Notes under the pieces: generated by a model | Databases searched by the model: none | The model's input: the letters and a program-made list of their open reading frames with translations, nothing else | Told to the model about the DNA's origin: nothing | Shown here: one piece after another, positions 60,785 to 64,000 of the stretch | Position numbering within the stretch: position 1 is the first letter of the stretch | Layout: every line of letters begins with the position of its first letter | Program-made: the position numbers and the translations under genes | NCBI GenBank assembly: GCA_024741835.1 | Contig: JAENRP010000062.1 | Span: 63,466 to 127,465 of the forward strand | DNA length: 64,000 nt | Reading direction: 5' to 3' | Source of the DNA: Diplocarpon mali | Taxonomy: Eukaryota > Ascomycota > Leotiomycetes > Helotiales > Drepanopezizaceae

Positions 60785-60949
60785 ATTTATGTCTGCATTT
60801 CTGCCCTCGTCTGGATGGGGGGATGCGCACCTCCTAAAGCTCGGGTGCCCAGGCGTCTGCGAATTGGGCATCGGGTTCGATCCTTGCGCTGTGGATGCGG
60901 GCTGTGCGGGGAGGCCGTGGCCGTAGCCGTTGTGCTCGGTCGAATCCAT
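57591..60949 (-). CDS. farA: Zn2Cys6 transcription factor of the FarA/CTF1-alpha type
   Basis: Six exons on the minus strand, 60949..60831, 60726..60702, 60488..60471, 60367..60243, 60183..57742 and 57654..57591, give 930 residues. The zinc cluster (C47, C50, C57, C66, C69, C76; ACETCHARKVRCDAASLG, then PCTNC) is assembled from three exons, two of them only 25 and 18 nt. A linker with PKRKK follows, then the fungal-specific regulatory domain (LGESSNLTLLVHDRHG, HYPLPENVRGSRARLTEL, FLLPPRSLCDELVDAYFKWV, FYWSRVATIVAQGSGMHRSV). The C-terminus is Pro/Gln-rich and ends VEDWFQFFGINGDLSG across the last intron. FarA activates genes for fatty-acid beta-oxidation, and CTF1-alpha controls cutinase, in the nucleus in response to fatty acids or cutin monomers. 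The choice of FarA over a close paralogue is from remembered similarity. Confidence 0.93.
60471..60488 (-). other. farA: 18-nt micro-exon of farA
   Basis: This exon encodes TCHARK and holds the second zinc-cluster cysteine. It is flanked by CAG on its 5' side and GTACTG on its 3' side on the minus strand, and both neighbouring joints are in phase 0. Without it the cluster would lose one cysteine but keep the reading frame. Confidence 0.85.
60612..60625 (-). promoter_or_regulatory. Paired CCTCGG sites inside farA intron 2
   Basis: Two CCTCGG hexamers (60612-60617 and 60620-60625) lie eight bases apart inside the 213-nt intron. CCTCGG is the core bound by FarA/FarB in Aspergillus. A further site is at 62306-62311 upstream of the gene. 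Autoregulation is an inference. Confidence 0.4.
60749..60779. repeat. (TC)n microsatellite in farA intron 1
   Basis: About fifteen TC units lie in intron 1. Read on the gene's strand they form (GA)n, offering many AG dinucleotides about 23 bases before the real acceptor. Confidence 0.9.
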
Positions 60950-61011
60950 GTTGAGCCTGGGTCAAATCGCAGAGTGAGGAGGAGGGATTATGGTCGAGGG
61001 ACAGACGTGGT

Positions 61012-61040
61012 GTTGCGAGTTGCGAGTTGCGAGTTGCGAG
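61012..61040. repeat. Tandem heptamer GTTGCGA, four units
   Basis: Four perfect units followed by a single extra G. It lies about 60 bases upstream of the farA start codon and therefore probably within its leader. Confidence 0.85.
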
Positions 61041-62163
61041 ATCTATGCAGAAGACTTTCGCGCTCGAGGGGTGCACGCCGCTAGCCGAGTCAAACGGACA
61101 GGGCAGAGCAAGCAGGCAAGTGGAAAGAAATCCGGGGGAAAGGAAGCAAGACGAGGGCCGGCACAACATCAACACCAAAATCCGCACCAGCACCATCAAC
61201 CAGCGCTACGCTTACATGGGCTTACCCTTGAGTCTGGAAGCTTTTGGTGGATTTCTCTCCCCAAGTCCACGCCCTCTATTGACTTGCAAGTCAATACGCC
61301 CCATCCCATTCGCATTCACATCTATGTACGCATCGGTTTCCATGCGTGATATCTGCCAAAGAGCCGCAAAGCGTCTTCATATGCATAGCGGACGTCAACA
61401 CAGCAGTCAACCCTATAGCTAGACGTCAACCGACATGTATCACCACTACTGATAATCCCTGGGATTCGCGTCGGTGTGCCGGCAACTGACCCTAAGACAC
61501 AGTCTACAGTACATATAGCACCCATGAATACCATCACAGACCAACCTCTCGCACTCCTGTTCTGGTCTGCATTTAGATCTCGACAAGCCTGCACCTTCAC
61601 CTTAGTCACGTCCATCGACCTTCCGCCGTCGTCGATGGAAGTGCCGATCTCCCAGCTGGTTTGTCCAGTGCCGTACTGACCTCTAGGAACAGACAGATTA
61701 CCTACGATGTGAATGTGCAATTGGAATTGTGTTCTCGATTCGAGAAATTCGGTGCTGCAGCTGAAGCGATTAAGAAGGTAAAGTAAGGGCAGTAATTGGG
61801 TAGGTAGATGGGCAGGTAAGTCTGTACGTAGGTAAATACCAGGAGACAACAAGACAAGCGAGTCGGCTGTTGCTGCCGGGGGCTGGAGGATGTGATGGGA
61901 TGTGCTCTTGTGAGATTGGTTTGTAGATACAAGATAATTCCTCTTCTTGTTCTTCTTCCTCCTCCCCCTCCTTTCCCTCCTCCTCTCCGTCATCTCTCTA
62001 TTCTCTTCTCCAAACCTCCCTACTTCCTCGCACCCCGTTCCCATCCCCATCCTATTCCCGGCTCTCGCCGTAGCCCTTCAGTCCTTCCGACACCACATCC
62101 CCCTCCCCCTCCCCCACTCCCCCAGCCAGCCTCTGCTCTTACTCACGGAAAAACTCCGTGTCA

Positions 62164-62230
62164 GTCAAGTCACGGTCACGGTCAAGTCAAGTCAGGTCAA
62201 GTCAAGTCAGGTCAGGTCAGGTCAGGTCAA
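62164..62230. repeat. GTCAA/GTCAG pentamer minisatellite
   Basis: About thirteen units of GTCAA, GTCAG or GTCAC run without a break apart from one or two extra G. Every unit contains a GTCA half-site of the type recognised by bZIP factors. Confidence 0.85.
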
Positions 62231-62305
62231 GCCCCAGGTGCAGTGCTCAGGGCGACTGATCCTCACATGTATGTACCTACCTAGGCAATTCTTTGCGGGC
62301 TCGTC

Positions 62306-62311
62306 CCTCGG
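62306..62311 (+). promoter_or_regulatory. CCTCGG site upstream of farA
   Basis: A single FarA-type core hexamer about 1.36 kb upstream of the farA start. One hexamer in a GC-rich patch is weak alone. Confidence 0.25.
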
Positions 62312-63061
62312 CCCCCCGCGTCTGCTTGACTCTTGCCCTCCGCGAGCTAGAATTTCGTATTCGAGCGATGATTTCCAAGAACTCAAAACACCTACAGAGA
62401 GTGATGTATGGAATGGGATGAGTCGACAAGCAGATAGTGAACAAGATGGTGAGTTGTTTACGCCTACGTACATACATGTATATACACATACACACATACA
62501 CACATACACATACACATACACCTCTACACCTCTATCTCTCTGAATATAAAAAGAGCTTGTCACGGCCATAGGTATTCACTCACTCCATCTCACCCGGCCT
62601 GGGATACTTACAGAAAGTATTTATCCCACCCATCCACTCTAACCTACCTATTCAGTAGTTGCTTCTCGCCTACTGCCTTCGCTCTCCTTTCCCCCTTTAT
62701 TAGTCTTAGCGAGTGTCGGTGATTAAAAGGTTCGGAAGTTCTGGACTGCGCTTTTCAAGTAAAAAAAAAAAAAAAACTCAGAGACAACTGGAAGCGACGC
62801 GAGGGCAGGGCGACTGGGTAATCTCTGAAATGGGTTGGTATTCCTAGCACATTGATTCTGAAAAGTGGCAGTGCATATGCACCCTCTTCTCGTCTCTCGT
62901 CTAATTTCATCCTCGCTTATCAAAAATTATGGATTTTCAGGCCCCTTCCGCTTACGCCAGCGCCGGTATTTTTCAGCAGAGTATTTGATCTCCAGTAAAG
63001 ATTATCTATTCTCCCGAGAGGAATATTCAAGTTCCGAGTCCAAGCCAATCGAAGACGAAGT

Positions 63062-64000
63062 TCAGGGCGCGGCTGCGGCATCAGACTCCTCGATCGGGAT
63101 GTCGGCCAGTGCTCGCGCGGAGCCGGCGGCGTGGAAACCATCTAGAGTGACTGTGACTGCGCCTGCTTGGACGAGCTGTCTGCACGTCAGCGGATGCTCG
63201 TCTTGTGATTTTTCGCTCGAGACGAAGAGGCTGAGAACGGTCAAGAGGGGAAGGGGACATACAGCACGACTAAGATCATCAATCAAATCATCCGCATCCT
63301 CAATCCCCACACAGAGCCGGATGATGTCCTCCGGCATCTGCCTCTCTTTCCTCGTCTTAGCGTCGATGCTCGCGTGGCTCATCTGGCACGGCATGCTGAT
63401 CAGACTATTAACGCACCCGAAACTCACGCTGATCCCCCACAGCCTAGCAGCCTCCACGATGCGTTCTGACAGCGCCACGTCGCCCGTCTCAAACGACAGG
63501 ACTGCTCCCGCACCGCGGGCCATCGACCAGTGCAGGTCATACTGCGGGTGCGATTTCAAGCCGGGATAGCGCACGCGGAAACCGTGATCTTCGAGAAACT
63601 CGGCGATACGCTGGGCGTTCGCTTGCTGTTTCTCCATGCGAATGGCAAGGGTCTTGATGCCGCGCATCAGCAGGAAGGCGTCGTTGGGCGCGAGACCGCA
63701 GCCTGTCGAGTTGATGGTGAAATACATCTTATCCCCTATCGTCTTATCGTTGACGGCCAGCACGCCGGCCATGATATCGTGGTGCCCGCTCAGATACTTC
63801 GTGCCGGACTCGTACACGATATCCGCGCCTAGCTCGAGCGGATTGCACAGCATAGGCGATAGCATCGTGTTGTCAACCACTACCAAGGCGTTCTTGTTGC
63901 TGTCGTGTACGTCTTTCGCTATGGTGGGAATATCCACGATCTTGATCAGCGGGTTTGTCGGCGTCTCAAGCAGGACCATGGCGGTCTTTGGGGATACGAC
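63062..64000 (-). CDS. str3: Cystathionine beta-lyase, 3' part (truncated by window end)
   Basis: Two exons are visible on the minus strand, 64000..63263 and 63175..63062; the 5' part lies beyond the window. The protein is a PLP enzyme of the Cys/Met metabolism family: LLETPTNPL, VVVDNTMLSP, the PLP lysine in ESGTKYLSGHHD, then GLAPNDAFLLMRGIKTL and WGISVSFGCVNSLISMP. This wording matches fungal cystathionine beta-lyases, which convert cystathionine to homocysteine in methionine synthesis, better than gamma-lyases. The C-terminal exon restores LSRALVQAGAVTVTLDGFHA. The 87-nt intron has no stop and keeps the frame, so retention would add 29 residues near the C-terminus. Confidence 0.92.
   Translation of the reverse strand, partial: VVSPKTAMVLLETPTNPLIKIVDIPTIAKDVHDSNKNALVVVDNTMLSPMLCNPLELGADIVYESGTKYLSGHHDIMAGVLAVNDKTIGDKMYFTINSTGCGLAPNDAFLLMRGIKTLAIRMEKQQANAQRIAEFLEDHGFRVRYPGLKSHPQYDLHWSMARGAGAVLSFETGDVALSERIVEAARLWGISVSFGCVNSLISMPCQMSHASIDAKTRKERQMPEDIIRLCVGIEDADDLIDDLSRAVCPLPLLTVLSLFVSSEKSQDEHPLTCRQLVQAGAVTVTLDGFHAAGSARALADIPIEESDAAAAP

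Larger units (their letters stand above)
60950..63061. other. Upstream region of farA, rich in simple repeats
   Basis: Two kilobases between the 5' end of farA and the 3' end of the cystathionine beta-lyase gene. It holds several short tandem repeats: four GTTGCGA units at 61012-61040, the GTCAR pentamer array at 62164-62230, a CA-rich tract near 62485-62522, and an A16-like run near 62761-62776. Pyrimidine-rich stretches occur near 61946-62130. Open frames across it (for example 61322-62050, minus) are low-complexity and not supported. Confidence 0.5.

Noticed and set aside
60860..60885. tRNA-like B-box GGTTCGATCC
   Set aside because: It lies inside farA exon 1, with no A-box or cloverleaf around it.
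61322..62050. 242-codon minus-strand open frame upstream of farA
   Set aside because: It consists largely of low-complexity and simple-repeat translation in a promoter region; no domain is visible.

Overview
This window is nuclear DNA of a filamentous ascomycete (Pezizomycotina). The genes have many short introns (43-213 nt) with GT...AG ends and CTAAC/CTGAC-type branch sites. The products include fungal-specific families: a FarA/CTF1-type zinc-cluster regulator, a PL3 pectate lyase and a berberine-bridge-type flavin oxidase. AT-rich, gene-free islands interrupt ordinary housekeeping DNA, as expected in RIP-affected genomes. A Leotiomycete is my guess from protein flavour only. There is one N at 8799 and a 33-base N gap at 23691-23723.

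Layout. ADA2 (minus) and the TORC2-pathway kinase YPK1 (plus) diverge at 1.4-6.9 kb. Phosphoglucose isomerase follows at 8.3-10.1 kb, then a 3.1 kb spacer and a HAUS6-like augmin gene (minus). From 15.5 to 20.5 kb lies an AT-rich island with a 49-bp direct repeat and a 251-bp inverted-repeat element. A secreted FAD oxidase sits on its edge. From 24 to 33 kb there is a possible degenerate Nudix-fold protein, a signal-peptide membrane protein recovered from three exons, a decayed MYND/PRiA4-ORF3 gene and a small intact MYND protein.

From 34 to 42.6 kb the DNA is gene-dense: NUP170, then a divergent pair of ER lipid genes (3-ketoacyl-CoA reductase and ERG28) sharing a 318-bp promoter, then GAL7. 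A second AT-rich island with a telomere-like motif precedes a 2-oxoglutarate oxygenase and a PL3 pectate lyase. A TA-flanked MITE-like element lies at 48.9-49.3 kb. The last part holds a LysM-domain protein, MCD4 (GPI anchor synthesis), FarA with a micro-exon zinc cluster, and the 3' part of a cystathionine beta-lyase gene that runs off the window.

There is no operon or obvious biosynthetic gene cluster. The most interesting signals are splicing-related: two micro-exons inside the farA DNA-binding domain, a stop codon inside the splice donor at the YPK1 hydrophobic motif, four introns that are multiples of three without stops, and CCTCGG sites within a farA intron. Gene models were built by hand from splice motifs, reading-frame continuity and family similarity, without transcripts.
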